Assembly: GCA_963850345.1 (NCBI GenBank)
Contig: CAWKKW010000005.1
Location: 1,116,001 to 1,180,000 of the forward strand
Source of the DNA: CAWKKW01 sp963850345
GTDB taxonomy: Bacteria > Acidobacteriota > Terriglobia > Terriglobales > Acidobacteriaceae
Length of the DNA: 64,000 nt
Reading direction: 5' to 3'
Every line of letters begins with the position of its first letter. Within the stretch, counting starts at the first letter, position 1. The notes beneath the pieces were generated by a model, which saw nothing but the letters and a program-made list of their open reading frames with translations, was not told the DNA's origin and ran no database searches. Of the stretch, positions 1-8,638 are shown one piece after another. The translations under genes were made by a program, and so were the position numbers.

Positions 1-77
1 ACCCCGCTGGAGGCGTCCCAGGTGGGGCCCTCGCCGAGGATGGCATTCGCCTGCTGCACGCATTGCACTTCACTCAT
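1..77 (-). CDS. SMP-30/gluconolactonase family protein, N-terminal fragment
   Basis: Only the first 25 codons lie in the window; the gene continues beyond the left edge. Reading down from the ATG at 77, the translation contains NAILGEGPTWD, the typical opening of SMP-30/gluconolactonase/LRE beta-propellers, where the Glu of GEGP is a metal ligand. The family hydrolyses aldonolactones to aldonic acids. A GGAGA ribosome site sits about 9 bases before the ATG. The neighbouring sugar genes suggest a lactonase acting after a sugar dehydrogenase in non-phosphorylative sugar oxidation. Substrate cannot be judged from this fragment. Confidence 0.8.
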   Translation of the reverse strand, partial: MSEVQCVQQANAILGEGPTWDASSG

Positions 78-108
78 GAAGACGGTCTCCGGAGATTTCA
101 GCTGATGA

Positions 109-158
109 ATATTCCACACAGCCTTTAGACCTGTCAACCTGTTATGCCGGTTTTGAAC
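109..158 (-). promoter_or_regulatory. Promoter with GntR-type operator for the gluconolactonase gene
   Basis: Read on the minus strand: GTTCAA (158-153), then GGCATAACAGG running directly into TTGACA (137-132), 17 bases, and a weak GAATAT at 114-109. The 16-base core at 133-148 recurs identically at 7222-7237 and nearly so at 14085-14100. Because the core overlaps the -35 box, a bound protein would be expected to repress. The core resembles the GGTATA-repeat operators known for NanR-type FCD regulators. The local GntR protein at 1611 is the inferred ligand. Confidence 0.55.
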
Positions 159-230
159 CAACAAAAGAGATGCTGGACCGACCTGTGGCGGCATCTCGCT
201 TTTCACTCGTGGAGGCGCTGAAGGAGCGGC

Positions 231-1409
231 CTAGCCGGGGGCGAGGAACGCGCCGCATCCACGAGCTGCGATGGTTAGGACCTGCTGGTTGTCCTGGTCG
301 TAGAGGGTGACGAAATCTGTATCTACTTCGACGTCTTCGATGGCAGTGACCAGCGGCGGGAGGGTGAAGAGAAACATAAGATACGCGGCCGTTCGTTGCC
401 CGTTGCCGGAGACGACGCATTGGTGCGGGCTTCCAAACAATGGTCCGCGCCGTGCATTTTCTTCCCGACCAAGGGGCAGAGGGGTAGTGCCAAACTCCAT
501 GCCACGCGCCTGGGTTGTCTTGTTCCACGGGGCGTCTGTGCGAGCGCGGTTTTCTTCCCAGATGGCGAGCCAGGGGAAATCGGCTCTACGGAAACAATAG
601 CCGACACCGAGTCGCGTCTTCCAATTCACTGCGAGCGTATAGGCAAACTCCCGATTTGGTTTCAACTGAAGCGAGGCAATGAATCCTCCGCCTTCGCGCG
701 AGAAGGGCTGCCGGAGGTCGACGAAGCCATCGCCGTTTGCGCTCGGTGCATTTGGCCAGACAAACTCGCGATCGGTCGCTAACATGGAACCTTCGTCATA
801 GGGCTGGGGAGCGACGATACCGCGGCCAGCGGAGGCGAACACTGTACTCTCGCCGGCCTGAAGGAAGGGGCTGCCGAAGGTAACATGCTGCACCCAATCG
901 AAGGCGTGCTCTGTCGTGTTTAGATTCGTCACAGTCTCCCGCACAAAGACGGCTGTCTCCTCGGACGAGAGGCGGATCTGGCGGTCGACGTTCAACTGTG
1001 CGTAAGGGAGATGCGCGGTGGCGCGCAAGCAGTTCTCAGTCGGCTTGGGTGCGAACTGCCATCGTTCGACGGCGGCCTCGCCGTGAAGGCTCAGGCCCGC
1101 GGCGGCCTGCGCTGCTGTTGGAGCTCCGTAATAATCCAGGCAGAGCGCATGGCCGGTGAATCCGGCGAGAAACTTTCGCAACTCCACGGGTCCGTAGAGG
1201 GGCGGCAAATCTTCCGAGGAGACAGAGTCCGGGTCGCGCGTGGGCCAGGGAGCCACCCACAATACGTTTTCGGACGTGTTACTCGCTTGATCGAGATAGC
1301 GGAAGCTGGCCAGATGGCCGCCGCCTGCGAGGACGACGAGTTCCACTGCGTGGTTCCATAGACGTATCGCCTCGCGACCTTTCCATTGAACGGGTTCAGC
1401 AATCAACAT
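231..1409 (-). CDS. Galactose-mutarotase-fold protein (aldose 1-epimerase-like), unassigned family
   Basis: A 392-residue cytoplasmic protein without signal peptide or membrane segment. Beta-rich composition, an early GGHLASFRYL strand pair and the late FPWLAIWEENRAR and GMEFGT segments resemble the beta-sandwich superfamily of aldose 1-epimerases. I see no confident His/Glu catalytic pair, so it may be a sugar-binding or mutarotase-like protein of an uncharacterised family. The ATG at 1409 has GAGG 7 bases upstream. It is divergent from the GntR gene and lies just upstream of the gluconolactonase on the same strand. Anomer conversion of an imported sugar before dehydrogenation would fit, but this is inference. 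Confidence 0.6.
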   Translation of the reverse strand: MLIAEPVQWKGREAIRLWNHAVELVVLAGGGHLASFRYLDQASNTSENVLWVAPWPTRDPDSVSSEDLPPLYGPVELRKFLAGFTGHALCLDYYGAPTAAQAAAGLSLHGEAAVERWQFAPKPTENCLRATAHLPYAQLNVDRQIRLSSEETAVFVRETVTNLNTTEHAFDWVQHVTFGSPFLQAGESTVFASAGRGIVAPQPYDEGSMLATDREFVWPNAPSANGDGFVDLRQPFSREGGGFIASLQLKPNREFAYTLAVNWKTRLGVGYCFRRADFPWLAIWEENRARTDAPWNKTTQARGMEFGTTPLPLGREENARRGPLFGSPHQCVVSGNGQRTAAYLMFLFTLPPLVTAIEDVEVDTDFVTLYDQDNQQVLTIAARGCGAFLAPG

Positions 1410-1536
1410 GAATATGCCTCGGGAAACTGCGATGCAGGGAATGGACAGCGATGGGTCAGGGGAATAAACGCTTGGGCACCTGTCACTCCGGGCTCGGAGG
1501 GCTGCGTGTTTTTACTCCGCGGAAATGGATTGCAGC

Positions 1537-1560
1537 TATAATGTGGCATCACAGGTCAAC
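1537..1560 (+). promoter_or_regulatory. -10 box and candidate auto-operator of the GntR gene
   Basis: A perfect TATAAT at 1537-1542 is followed after two bases by GGCATCACAGGTCAAC (1545-1560), a variant of the GGCATAACAGGTTGAC core found at 133, 7222 and 14085. The element lies between the putative transcription start and the ATG at 1611, a classic autorepression position. I see no convincing -35 box. The same region separates the gene from the divergent 231-1409 gene and could serve both. Confidence 0.5.
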
Positions 1561-1610
1561 ATGGCAATACCCGCATAAAGTCGACAGGCTTGATCGGAGG
1601 CAAGCCAGCA

Positions 1611-2351
1611 ATGTGCCCAGACGATTCCCGCAATTTGGTTCTTGAACGAAGCCCGATCCGACGCTCCAAGCTGCACGAGCTGGTCTCGCAAAAACTTGAA
1701 GAGATGATTCGTGCGGGCGATCTTAAACCTGGAGACAGGCTGCCCTCCGAACGGGACATTATGACTGCCTATGGTATCGGCCGGCCGGCGGTGCGTGAGG
1801 CGTTTCTTTCGCTGCAGAGCAAGGGGTTCATCACTACGGAATCGGGGCGCAGGGCCCGAGTGACCGTGCCGAGCGTCGATAACGTATTTACAACGCTGGA
1901 CAGCGTTGTTGGAATGGTGATCACTAAGCAGGAGAGGCTGAAGGACCTGTTTGACGCGCGCAGGTTCATCGAGGCAGCGATGGCTCGACATGCGGCGCGG
2001 GTGATCGACAAGGCTCACCAGAACGAACTGCGCAGTGCGCTCGAAGAAAATCGTAAAGCAATCGGGGATCGCACCCGATTTATGGAGAGCGATATTGAGT
2101 TTCACCGAATTCTCTTTCGTGTCTCGGATAACGTGGTCTTCGATGCTGTGCATACAGCGGTGGTGAATTGGCTGATGGAACGATGGGACAAGATCGAGCG
2201 AAACGACACTACCGAAAAGCTGGCCTACCAGGGGCATTTGCAGATCTGGAACGCAGTTAGCCGCGGAGATCCCGATGCTGCGGAGAAGGCGATGAATAAG
2301 CATCTGACATCCTCATGGGCGATCTGGGCGAAGCAGTTGGAACATCGCTAG
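1611..2351 (+). CDS. GntR family transcriptional regulator, FadR/FCD subfamily
   Basis: Winged-helix N-terminus (about residues 15-80 with KPGDRLPSERDIMTAYGIG and RPAVREAFLSLQSKGFI) followed by an all-helical FCD ligand domain (about 95-230; FDARRFIEAAMARHAA, DIEFHRILF, HLQIWNAVSRGDPDAA), whose Asp and His residues usually bind a metal and a sugar acid or organic acid. I chose the ATG at 1611 because GGAGG lies 10 bases upstream; an in-frame TTG at 1590 is less likely. FCD regulators commonly repress sugar-acid catabolism (UxuR, LldR, NanR types). The repeated GGCAT-ACAGG element near this gene and before three minus-strand transcripts makes it the likely controller of the left part. Confidence 0.9.
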   Translation: MCPDDSRNLVLERSPIRRSKLHELVSQKLEEMIRAGDLKPGDRLPSERDIMTAYGIGRPAVREAFLSLQSKGFITTESGRRARVTVPSVDNVFTTLDSVVGMVITKQERLKDLFDARRFIEAAMARHAARVIDKAHQNELRSALEENRKAIGDRTRFMESDIEFHRILFRVSDNVVFDAVHTAVVNWLMERWDKIERNDTTEKLAYQGHLQIWNAVSRGDPDAAEKAMNKHLTSSWAIWAKQLEHR

Positions 2352-2414
2352 CGGCGAGTCGCGGGGTTTGATCCGAGGCCGAACAGCTGCCGGGTTGCAA
2401 TAGAGTCTGATCGT

Positions 2415-3467
2415 TCATACAAACTGATTGAAGATATCGTGATGTGGCCGCAGGGAGCCGTCCGCTTCGATGAAGGCCATGTATCCGGCACCACTCACTG
2501 GCCCGAATTGCGGCCGGTGACAATCGGCAACCAGGCTGTGGTGTAGCACGTGGGCCAAGAAGCCGAGTTTGCGGGCACGAAGGTCGCCGAGCTCACGAGA
2601 TACGATGCCGGCCCGCACCTTGTCATCAAGAGATCCCCAGCAGCACTCAGTAGCCAGCACTGGTTTGCGGACGCGCTCGCCATACGCGATGGCTGCGTCA
2701 AGAAACTTGAAGTTGCCATACGGGTGAATGGTCAAGACATCGCTTACGGGCGAGAGCAGAGCCAGATGCGCTTCGTCAGGAGCGATCCCCACGGCGACGG
2801 GAGCGAGAACTTTGAGATCTTTACATTTGCTGTAGAGAGACTCGAGCCACCGCAGCAGGATCGGGCTCACTCCACTGTTGAACGGTTCGTTGCAGAGATC
2901 CCAAAGAAGAATGCGGGGATCGGAGGCATGAGCGCCGACGAAGGCATCGAGGTAACTCATGAAGATGTAGGACGGCATGGTGTGATTGGCGTCGCCCTCG
3001 TTCATCCAATACTGGATCATCTCCGTGGCAATGCCGCCGAAGTCGGGGACGCTGTGCCAGTTATTAAACAGGACCGGGATTGCTTTAAGGCCGAAGCTGT
3101 CTGCGATGGCTAATGCTGTCTCGAAGTTGGAGGCGACGTCTCTTTGATTTGCGGCATCTCCGCAAGCGAAGGCGTCGAAGGAGAGCCGGATGCGGATTGT
3201 ATTGATCGCAGGAAAGAGCCGCTTCCCTGCCGCTAGTTCTCGATGGAATACGTCAGGGTGGAAGGAACGCCACAGGACGTGTCCGCTGGAGCTCCAGCTG
3301 GGCTGATAGTTGAAGCCGCGTACATACGAGTAGGGATTGTCTTTGGTCTCGGCTGCCTGCGCGGCGTAGGGGCTTAACTGCTGCCGGCCGAAGACCAAGC
3401 CTCCAGCGAGCCCAACGCCGGCCTTGAGTACGGTCCTTCTCGAAAGATCGGGCGTTGGTCCGGACAC
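2415..3467 (-). CDS. Tat-exported GH5-like (clan GH-A) glycoside hydrolase
   Basis: A twin-arginine signal (LSRRTVLKAGVGLAGGLV) precedes a TIM-barrel protein. WDLCNEPFN holds the Asn-Glu pair of clan GH-A (acid/base Glu) on strand 4, and VLATECCWG holds the likely nucleophile Glu on strand 7; NTIRIRLSFDAF is the strand-2 segment. This suggests a retaining endo- or exo-glycosidase working outside the cytoplasmic membrane. I prefer the GTG at 3467, which gives a normal-length Tat signal; an upstream GTG at 3542 would run the reading frame through the hairpin at 3511-3538. It follows the TonB receptor closely and is probably co-transcribed. The substrate is not evident. Confidence 0.75.
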   Translation of the reverse strand: MSGPTPDLSRRTVLKAGVGLAGGLVFGRQQLSPYAAQAAETKDNPYSYVRGFNYQPSWSSSGHVLWRSFHPDVFHRELAAGKRLFPAINTIRIRLSFDAFACGDAANQRDVASNFETALAIADSFGLKAIPVLFNNWHSVPDFGGIATEMIQYWMNEGDANHTMPSYIFMSYLDAFVGAHASDPRILLWDLCNEPFNSGVSPILLRWLESLYSKCKDLKVLAPVAVGIAPDEAHLALLSPVSDVLTIHPYGNFKFLDAAIAYGERVRKPVLATECCWGSLDDKVRAGIVSRELGDLRARKLGFLAHVLHHSLVADCHRPQFGPVSGAGYMAFIEADGSLRPHHDIFNQFV

Positions 3468-3510
3468 TCGGCTGATTGGTACCTCGATGGAGTGCGCTGC
3501 GAATGAAAGC

Positions 3511-3538
3511 CGGATCGAGTAAGAGCCTACTCGATCCG
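3511..3538 (-). terminator. Perfect 10-bp hairpin between TonB receptor and GH5 genes
   Basis: CGGATCGAGT and ACTCGATCCG form a perfect 10-bp stem around an 8-base loop, 24 bases after the receptor stop codon (3562). Only a short T-rich stretch (GCTTTCATT) follows on the minus strand. This fits a partial terminator or processing hairpin that lowers expression of the downstream hydrolase relative to the receptor. Confidence 0.5.
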
Positions 3539-3561
3539 GCACTGATACTTTTTCTGCCGAA

Positions 3562-6500
3562 TTAGAATTCTATTCGGAAGGTTGCTTGTCCTTGCCGGTT
3601 AGAAATCTGTGAGCTTAAGTTGGTAACTAAGCCGAAGGTTGGATTGTTGATGTTTGAATCTGGCCCTTGTAACTGCGTTCGGTTAAAGGCGTTGAAGTAA
3701 TCGACTCGAAGGCTGGCCGAAACTCCCTCTGCAATCGGAAAATGCTTCACTACGTTGAAGGACTCCACGCGCAGCGGAGGCGTACGCAGAGCCGCGTAGG
3801 TGGCATAAGTATCGCCGAGGGCAAAGGGATTAGTTGGGGCGAAGGCATTAGTTGTGAACTGAACCGGAGCGATGGCTTGATGGCCAGTGAGATAGTCCTT
3901 CGTTCTCTTATAGGTGAAGGTCTTAAGAGGAACGCCGGAGACCCGGTTTGGACGGTCAAAGCCGTTGTTAACGGGATTGAAGGACTCGACCGGACCAAAT
4001 GGGTACCCCCCCTCATAATCAAGGATGGTGCTGACCTGCCATCCGCCGGCAAGGCGATTCACGAAGTTATTGCGGGTGAGTATCTTCTTACCCGGGCCGA
4101 TGGGGATCTCGTAGGTTGCTACTACTTTAGCGCCATACTTTTGGTCAAGGGTGGAAGGTGCGTACTCCAGTTTCTGGTTGTACTTATTCAAAGGCTTGGA
4201 CGCAAACGCCGCAAACCCGGAGTTTACGTTCGCCATGTTGCGCGAGAGGGTGAAGGCTGCCAGAAAGCTTAATCCATTGGTGAGGCGCTTTTCAGCCTGG
4301 AGTTGCATGGCGTTATAGAAGGCGCTTCCCTTGTAATCGAAGTTATTCTGCAGTCCGGCGTATTGAGGATAGGGCAACAGAGCCTGCTCAACGGTAGCGC
4401 CCGAACCGAAGTCGTTGAGGAAGTTGGTATACGGGATCTTAATTCCGGCTGCGATGGCTTGAGGCGAGGTGACCAGGTCGCCCAGCAGCGAACCATATTG
4501 CTGCAGGTAAGCGGGATTGAGTTGGTCATAGGGGTTGAGTTGAGAAGGAAGATGCACATCCCGATTCCCTACATAGGAAGCGGTGACAAACATGTTCCAC
4601 GGAATGGATCTCTCGACACTGATGTTCCAAGCTTCGTTGTACGGTGCCAGGCCAGATGTCTTGGGATCAAACCCATAGAGGACAGACCCATTGCCAACAG
4701 AGGGGCTGAAAGGAATGGCGGCCGAAGGAGGCAGAGCCGTCGTGTCCCACTGTCCGTACGAGGGAGAACTCGTGCCGTTGGAGTTGCGGAAGAATGTGCC
4801 GTTGAGGATGATGTCGTAGTCCTGGCCGACACGATTGTCGCCGGGTGCGTAGGCTCCGCCGTCGAGCGTGGAGAGGAAGAAACCTCCGCGGAAGACGGTT
4901 TTGTCGTTGAGCTTATAAGAGAAGCCCACGCGCGGGCCGAAGGCGGGCCAGTGGATGGCGGCACGCCTAACTCCAGCGCATCCGGTACACTTACCGAGCT
5001 TGGAGGCGGCACCGAGCAGACCGTCGGCTCCGGGGTTGGGGATGTGCGGATCGAAGTAAGTGACGCGATCGCCGAGATCCTCAGTAAGTGGAACCATGAT
5101 GTCCCAACGGAAGCCAAGGTTCAACGTCAGCTTTTCATTTACCCTGAAGTCATCCTGAATATAGGGTGACCAGCTGTAACTGCGCATGGCGAGCGCGTTA
5201 TTCGATTGCCTGCTGGCAGCGTCTACCTCTCCCAACAAGAAACTGGCGAACGAGCTTCCATACTTGCCGAAGTTTGGATCGTTGACGTTGGGTACGGAGG
5301 TCGTTCTCTGGCTGAAGTTGAAGACGCCGCCGCATGCGACGAGACATTCATTGTCATCCATGATGACCTTGCGATATTCCAGGCCGATGTTGTAGGTGTT
5401 GCGGCCCCTGGTATAGAGCCAGTTGTTCACCACAGCGATTCCTAACTTGCGGTTGACCAGGTTGATCAAACCCTGACCCCAGGTAGACGGAGCGTTCGGA
5501 CCGTCAAAGGTGACCTGCGGAAAGATGGTGCCATTTGTAACTGCCGGGAAGCTGACAGTCTGAAGCGAGTTATGTTGCGAGTTGATAGCGCCGATCGCGG
5601 ACGCGCCCACCGTCATGACGAGGTTGGGGCTGAAGGTCTTAACGTAATTGAGTAACCATCCCGAACCGAGACTCGGCTCGATGTTAAGGCTGGACAGCGG
5701 ATTGTTTGCAGGAGCGATGTTGGCGGAGGAAAGGGTAGCGGAGTTCAAAGGAGCTCTCCACTCACTGAAGCGGATGCTCTGTGACTCGCCTATCTTATGG
5801 TCGATGGTATATCCCCAGAGATTTTGCTTGATGCTGAGAGCGGGGATGACTGGTCCGATGTTAGAGAGGTTGCCGCCGTTGAGGCCTGCCCGGTTGGGAT
5901 CTGGTATCAGGGATAGGAGTGACTTAGAGAGAGCACTGAAGCGAACTTCGGGAATGATGTTACCCGGGAACGGCTGGCCGGTGAGCGGATCGTAGATAGG
6001 AATGACGGCTCCACTCGCATCGAGGTAGTGGCTGAAGTCGCCGGCTTTCATAGCAGCGGTGGGCACGGTGCCGACTTGCTTTTGAGCCAGATTTTCACGA
6101 TACCAATCGTCGCTGAAGAGGAAGAAGGTCTTGTTTCTGCCGTGGTACAGCTTGGGAATGTAGACCGGGCCGCTGACGGTGAATCCATAGTTATTCTGCT
6201 GATTGACGGGAGGTCTGGGATGGCCGTTGCGATCAAAGGCTGTTGGGAAAAATCCCGATGAGTCGAAGAGTTGGTTGCGCAGAATGTCGTATGCGTCTCC
6301 ATGGAGGCGATTGGTTCCGGAGGCCATCTGGTAAGTGACGGCGCCCTTGGCGAGGCCATATTGAGCGGAAAACGCGGAGCTGACGACGCGAAACTCCGAG
6401 ATCATCTCATAGGGAGGATTGAGCAGAGTCTGGAAGCCGGGGGTCTCGGCCTGAACTGCCGGGATGCCGTTGAACTCTACTTCGCTTTCGAAGTTGACGC

Positions 6501-7074
6501 CTCCGTTGATGGTCTTAGCGAAGGCACTGCCCTGGACGCCCGGAGCGAGAAAGACGAAGGCATCAATCTGCCGCGCTCCGCCGTTGATCTCGATCGGGGC
6601 CATGTTGACCAGGGCAGGTTCCAGGGTTGTTCCCAACTCCGGCGAGGCGGTGTTGAGAGCCAGGGCTTGCGCCTCAACGCGCACGGTCTCGGTGTTGGAG
6701 CCGGCGGTCATCTGGAGGACGAGTGACGTCAGCTTACTCACTTCAACCACGACATTGGACTGTACTGACTTTTTGAATCCCGCAGCATCGACAGTGACGG
6801 TGTAATGGCCGGGGATCAATCCGATTACGGTGAAGGTTCCATCGGGGTTGGCGGTGGAATGGGAGACGAAGCCGGTCGCAGTGTTTTCGATCGTGATCGC
6901 CGCACCGGGGATACTTGCGCCCGAGGTATCAACCACCTCACCGTTTATACCGACGACGACCTGGGCAAAGATGAAAGCGCCTGGGGAAAGCACGGCTCCA
7001 AGGAGCATAAGCACCTTTGCGACTAGAACACAGCCCCTTTGCCGGCAGAGCCGCGAAACACTTGTTGCCTGCAT
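3562..7074 (-). CDS. TonB-dependent receptor, Oar-like, with carboxypeptidase-regulatory-like N-terminus
   Basis: A 1170-residue outer-membrane protein: signal peptide (about 1-38), a carboxypeptidase-regulatory-like beta-sandwich (about 40-125, INGEVVDTSGASIPGA ... GHYTVTVDAAGF), a plug region (about 140-260) and a long beta-barrel ending in the aromatic RIEF typical of Bam substrates. This architecture is expanded in Acidobacteriota, where it is thought to import complex ligands such as oligosaccharides. The ATG at 7074 has GGAGGG 8 bases upstream. An operator-bearing promoter lies at 7221-7248, and a GH5-like gene follows. It is a paralogue of the 43882-47400 receptor. The ligand is inferred from context only. 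Confidence 0.9.
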   Translation of the reverse strand: MQATSVSRLCRQRGCVLVAKVLMLLGAVLSPGAFIFAQVVVGINGEVVDTSGASIPGAAITIENTATGFVSHSTANPDGTFTVIGLIPGHYTVTVDAAGFKKSVQSNVVVEVSKLTSLVLQMTAGSNTETVRVEAQALALNTASPELGTTLEPALVNMAPIEINGGARQIDAFVFLAPGVQGSAFAKTINGGVNFESEVEFNGIPAVQAETPGFQTLLNPPYEMISEFRVVSSAFSAQYGLAKGAVTYQMASGTNRLHGDAYDILRNQLFDSSGFFPTAFDRNGHPRPPVNQQNNYGFTVSGPVYIPKLYHGRNKTFFLFSDDWYRENLAQKQVGTVPTAAMKAGDFSHYLDASGAVIPIYDPLTGQPFPGNIIPEVRFSALSKSLLSLIPDPNRAGLNGGNLSNIGPVIPALSIKQNLWGYTIDHKIGESQSIRFSEWRAPLNSATLSSANIAPANNPLSSLNIEPSLGSGWLLNYVKTFSPNLVMTVGASAIGAINSQHNSLQTVSFPAVTNGTIFPQVTFDGPNAPSTWGQGLINLVNRKLGIAVVNNWLYTRGRNTYNIGLEYRKVIMDDNECLVACGGVFNFSQRTTSVPNVNDPNFGKYGSSFASFLLGEVDAASRQSNNALAMRSYSWSPYIQDDFRVNEKLTLNLGFRWDIMVPLTEDLGDRVTYFDPHIPNPGADGLLGAASKLGKCTGCAGVRRAAIHWPAFGPRVGFSYKLNDKTVFRGGFFLSTLDGGAYAPGDNRVGQDYDIILNGTFFRNSNGTSSPSYGQWDTTALPPSAAIPFSPSVGNGSVLYGFDPKTSGLAPYNEAWNISVERSIPWNMFVTASYVGNRDVHLPSQLNPYDQLNPAYLQQYGSLLGDLVTSPQAIAAGIKIPYTNFLNDFGSGATVEQALLPYPQYAGLQNNFDYKGSAFYNAMQLQAEKRLTNGLSFLAAFTLSRNMANVNSGFAAFASKPLNKYNQKLEYAPSTLDQKYGAKVVATYEIPIGPGKKILTRNNFVNRLAGGWQVSTILDYEGGYPFGPVESFNPVNNGFDRPNRVSGVPLKTFTYKRTKDYLTGHQAIAPVQFTTNAFAPTNPFALGDTYATYAALRTPPLRVESFNVVKHFPIAEGVSASLRVDYFNAFNRTQLQGPDSNINNPTFGLVTNLSSQISNRQGQATFRIEF

Positions 7075-7383
7075 TGTAATTCCCTCCGCTATTCAAATCC
7101 CGATTGATCGAGGAAGTTGGGTTGATTCGGACTCTACTTTTGACTGTGGCGACCGCCTGCTGAGAGCACAGGTCGGACCCACCAATTCAAGGGAGCATAC
7201 TTGCATGCGAGCTTTTGGGTTGTCAACCTGTTATGCCAGATTTTGAACAAAATAAATGCAATGATGCGGTCGCGGCGAAAGGTTGCAAAGCCCAGAAGGG
7301 AGATAGGCTCTCCCGAGTTGGATCAACTGTCAGGCGCAGGAATTGTGGGAACGTATAACAGCGCGCCTGGGCGCCACTCGCTC
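7075..7383. other. Intergenic region before the first TonB receptor
   Basis: About 310 bases between the Ldh_2-type gene end and the receptor start. It holds the operator/promoter at 7221-7248 and the receptor ribosome site. The part at 7250-7383 shows no supported gene or terminator. Confidence 0.5.
7221..7248 (-). promoter_or_regulatory. Promoter with GntR-type operator for the TonB receptor
   Basis: Minus strand: GTTCAA (7248-7243), five bases, GGCATAACAGG, then TTGACA (7226-7221). The 16-base core 7222-7237 is identical to 133-148. The -10 box is not obvious (AAGTAT at an 18-base spacing is the best I see). The receptor ATG is about 150 bases downstream, implying a long leader. Confidence 0.55.
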
Positions 7384-8490
7384 TTACACGGAGGCGAATT
7401 GAAGCCGGTCTACTCCCCATTGGTCGGCCAATTCATCGAGGTCCGCCCGGAGTTGGTCGGCGATAGGGATTCCATTGCTCCCGCGTTCTTCGGCAACCTT
7501 CCACTCACGATCTCCCGGGGCCATCACCGTGGTTCCCGGCCTGCTTGTCTGGGTGCGCAGGTCGTGCAGATAGGCATTCATGGCCCAGTCGTAGGTTTCA
7601 GGAGCAACGAATCGCTTGGGATCGATGACGATGAAGAAGTGACCGAGGCGACGATAGGTGGATAAGTCGGGGCCAGCCATACTCAGGAGTCGACTGCAGT
7701 GCGGCATGCCGGTGAGGACGGCGCTGAATATCTCAATCATGCTGGCTAACGCAGCTCCCTTGTATCCATAGCGGATACCGCCTAGGGGCAAGAGGGCTGC
7801 CGATTCCGCCGGGTCGACAGTTGGTGATCCGTGCTTATCGACCGATACGTCGGGAGGAAGGCGAAGGCCTTCATTCAGCAGATCCTGGACACGATTCCAT
7901 GGAATGACACTGGTGGCCATGTCGACGAGAAGCGGCTTGTGTCCGGATACGGGCGCGGCAAAGGCCAAGGGGTTAGTTCCGTGAAAGGGTCCAACGCCGT
8001 CATGCGGCAGCACGAAAGAATCGGAATTGCACATTCCGATTGCGACAAAACCTTCTTCAGCGGCAGCGAGCACATAGGTGCCGGCCGAACCGAAATGCGA
8101 GGAGTTAATCACAGACACTGCGGCGATTCCGGTCTCGCGACTGAGAGCGGTAGCCTGGGCAATGGCGAAGAAGCTGGCGTGATGTCCGAAGCCATTGTCT
8201 GCGTCGACGATACCGGTCGCTGGTCCAGATGCGGTGAAGTTGAGTTGAGGATGCGGATTGATGCGGCCGGACTTAACTACCTTCGCGTAGTGCAGCAGCA
8301 GGCGAATGCCATGGCTGTCGACACCGCGAAGCGACGTTTCTGTGAGAGAAGAAGAGACGGAGGCGGCTACGGCCGCGTCAGTACCCGCGGCGACCAGGAT
8401 CTCCGTAGCAAATCTTCTGACATTCTGTGCAGCAGCACGCCGGGCGTGCAATGCGACGCCGACTGAATCCGTCTCCGCATCGAAGCTCAT
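7384..8490 (-). CDS. Malate/L-lactate/ureidoglycolate dehydrogenase family oxidoreductase (Ldh_2)
   Basis: A 368-residue soluble NAD(P)-dependent 2-hydroxyacid dehydrogenase. Family motifs are RGVDSHG (about 55-61, conserved His60) and NSSHFGSAG with His132, plus HGTNPLAFAAP in the cofactor region. Members oxidise malate, L-lactate, ureidoglycolate or sugar-derived hydroxyacids. AGGAGG lies just before the ATG. It is the last gene of the minus-strand run that starts at 13964, which carries a sugar dehydrogenase and a RhaT-like transporter. Oxidising L-lactate, a product of deoxy-sugar acid cleavage, or a sugar acid directly would fit. Exact substrate unknown. Confidence 0.85.
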   Translation of the reverse strand: MSFDAETDSVGVALHARRAAAQNVRRFATEILVAAGTDAAVAASVSSSLTETSLRGVDSHGIRLLLHYAKVVKSGRINPHPQLNFTASGPATGIVDADNGFGHHASFFAIAQATALSRETGIAAVSVINSSHFGSAGTYVLAAAEEGFVAIGMCNSDSFVLPHDGVGPFHGTNPLAFAAPVSGHKPLLVDMATSVIPWNRVQDLLNEGLRLPPDVSVDKHGSPTVDPAESAALLPLGGIRYGYKGAALASMIEIFSAVLTGMPHCSRLLSMAGPDLSTYRRLGHFFIVIDPKRFVAPETYDWAMNAYLHDLRTQTSRPGTTVMAPGDREWKVAEERGSNGIPIADQLRADLDELADQWGVDRLQFASV

Positions 8491-8534
8491 GCTCCTCCTA
8501 GCCTTGGATCAGCAGCCAGTGTGGGTCTCGTGCT

Positions 8535-8550
8535 GGCATGACTGGTTGAT
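8535..8550 (+). promoter_or_regulatory. Weak match to the GntR-type operator
   Basis: GGCATGACTGGTTGAT matches 13 of 16 positions of GGCATAACAGGTTGAC, 45 bases before the Ldh_2-type gene. It is oriented opposite to the strong sites relative to the gene it precedes and lacks the upstream GTTCAA, so its role is doubtful. Confidence 0.25.
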
Positions 8551-8638
8551 AGGTCGAAAGGATATTAGCAACAGTTAGCCATGAAGTACAAGGTGCGTCT
8601 GTGAGACGACCTTGAATTAAGTTCGAGCGACAGCATCT

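Noticed and set aside
1536..2303. 255-codon minus-strand frame opposite the GntR gene
   Set aside because: Shadow of the GntR coding frame; no family resemblance.
4303..5169. 288-codon open frame antisense to the first TonB receptor
   Set aside because: Lies wholly within a well-supported gene on the other strand, has low-complexity composition and no recognisable domain or ribosome site.
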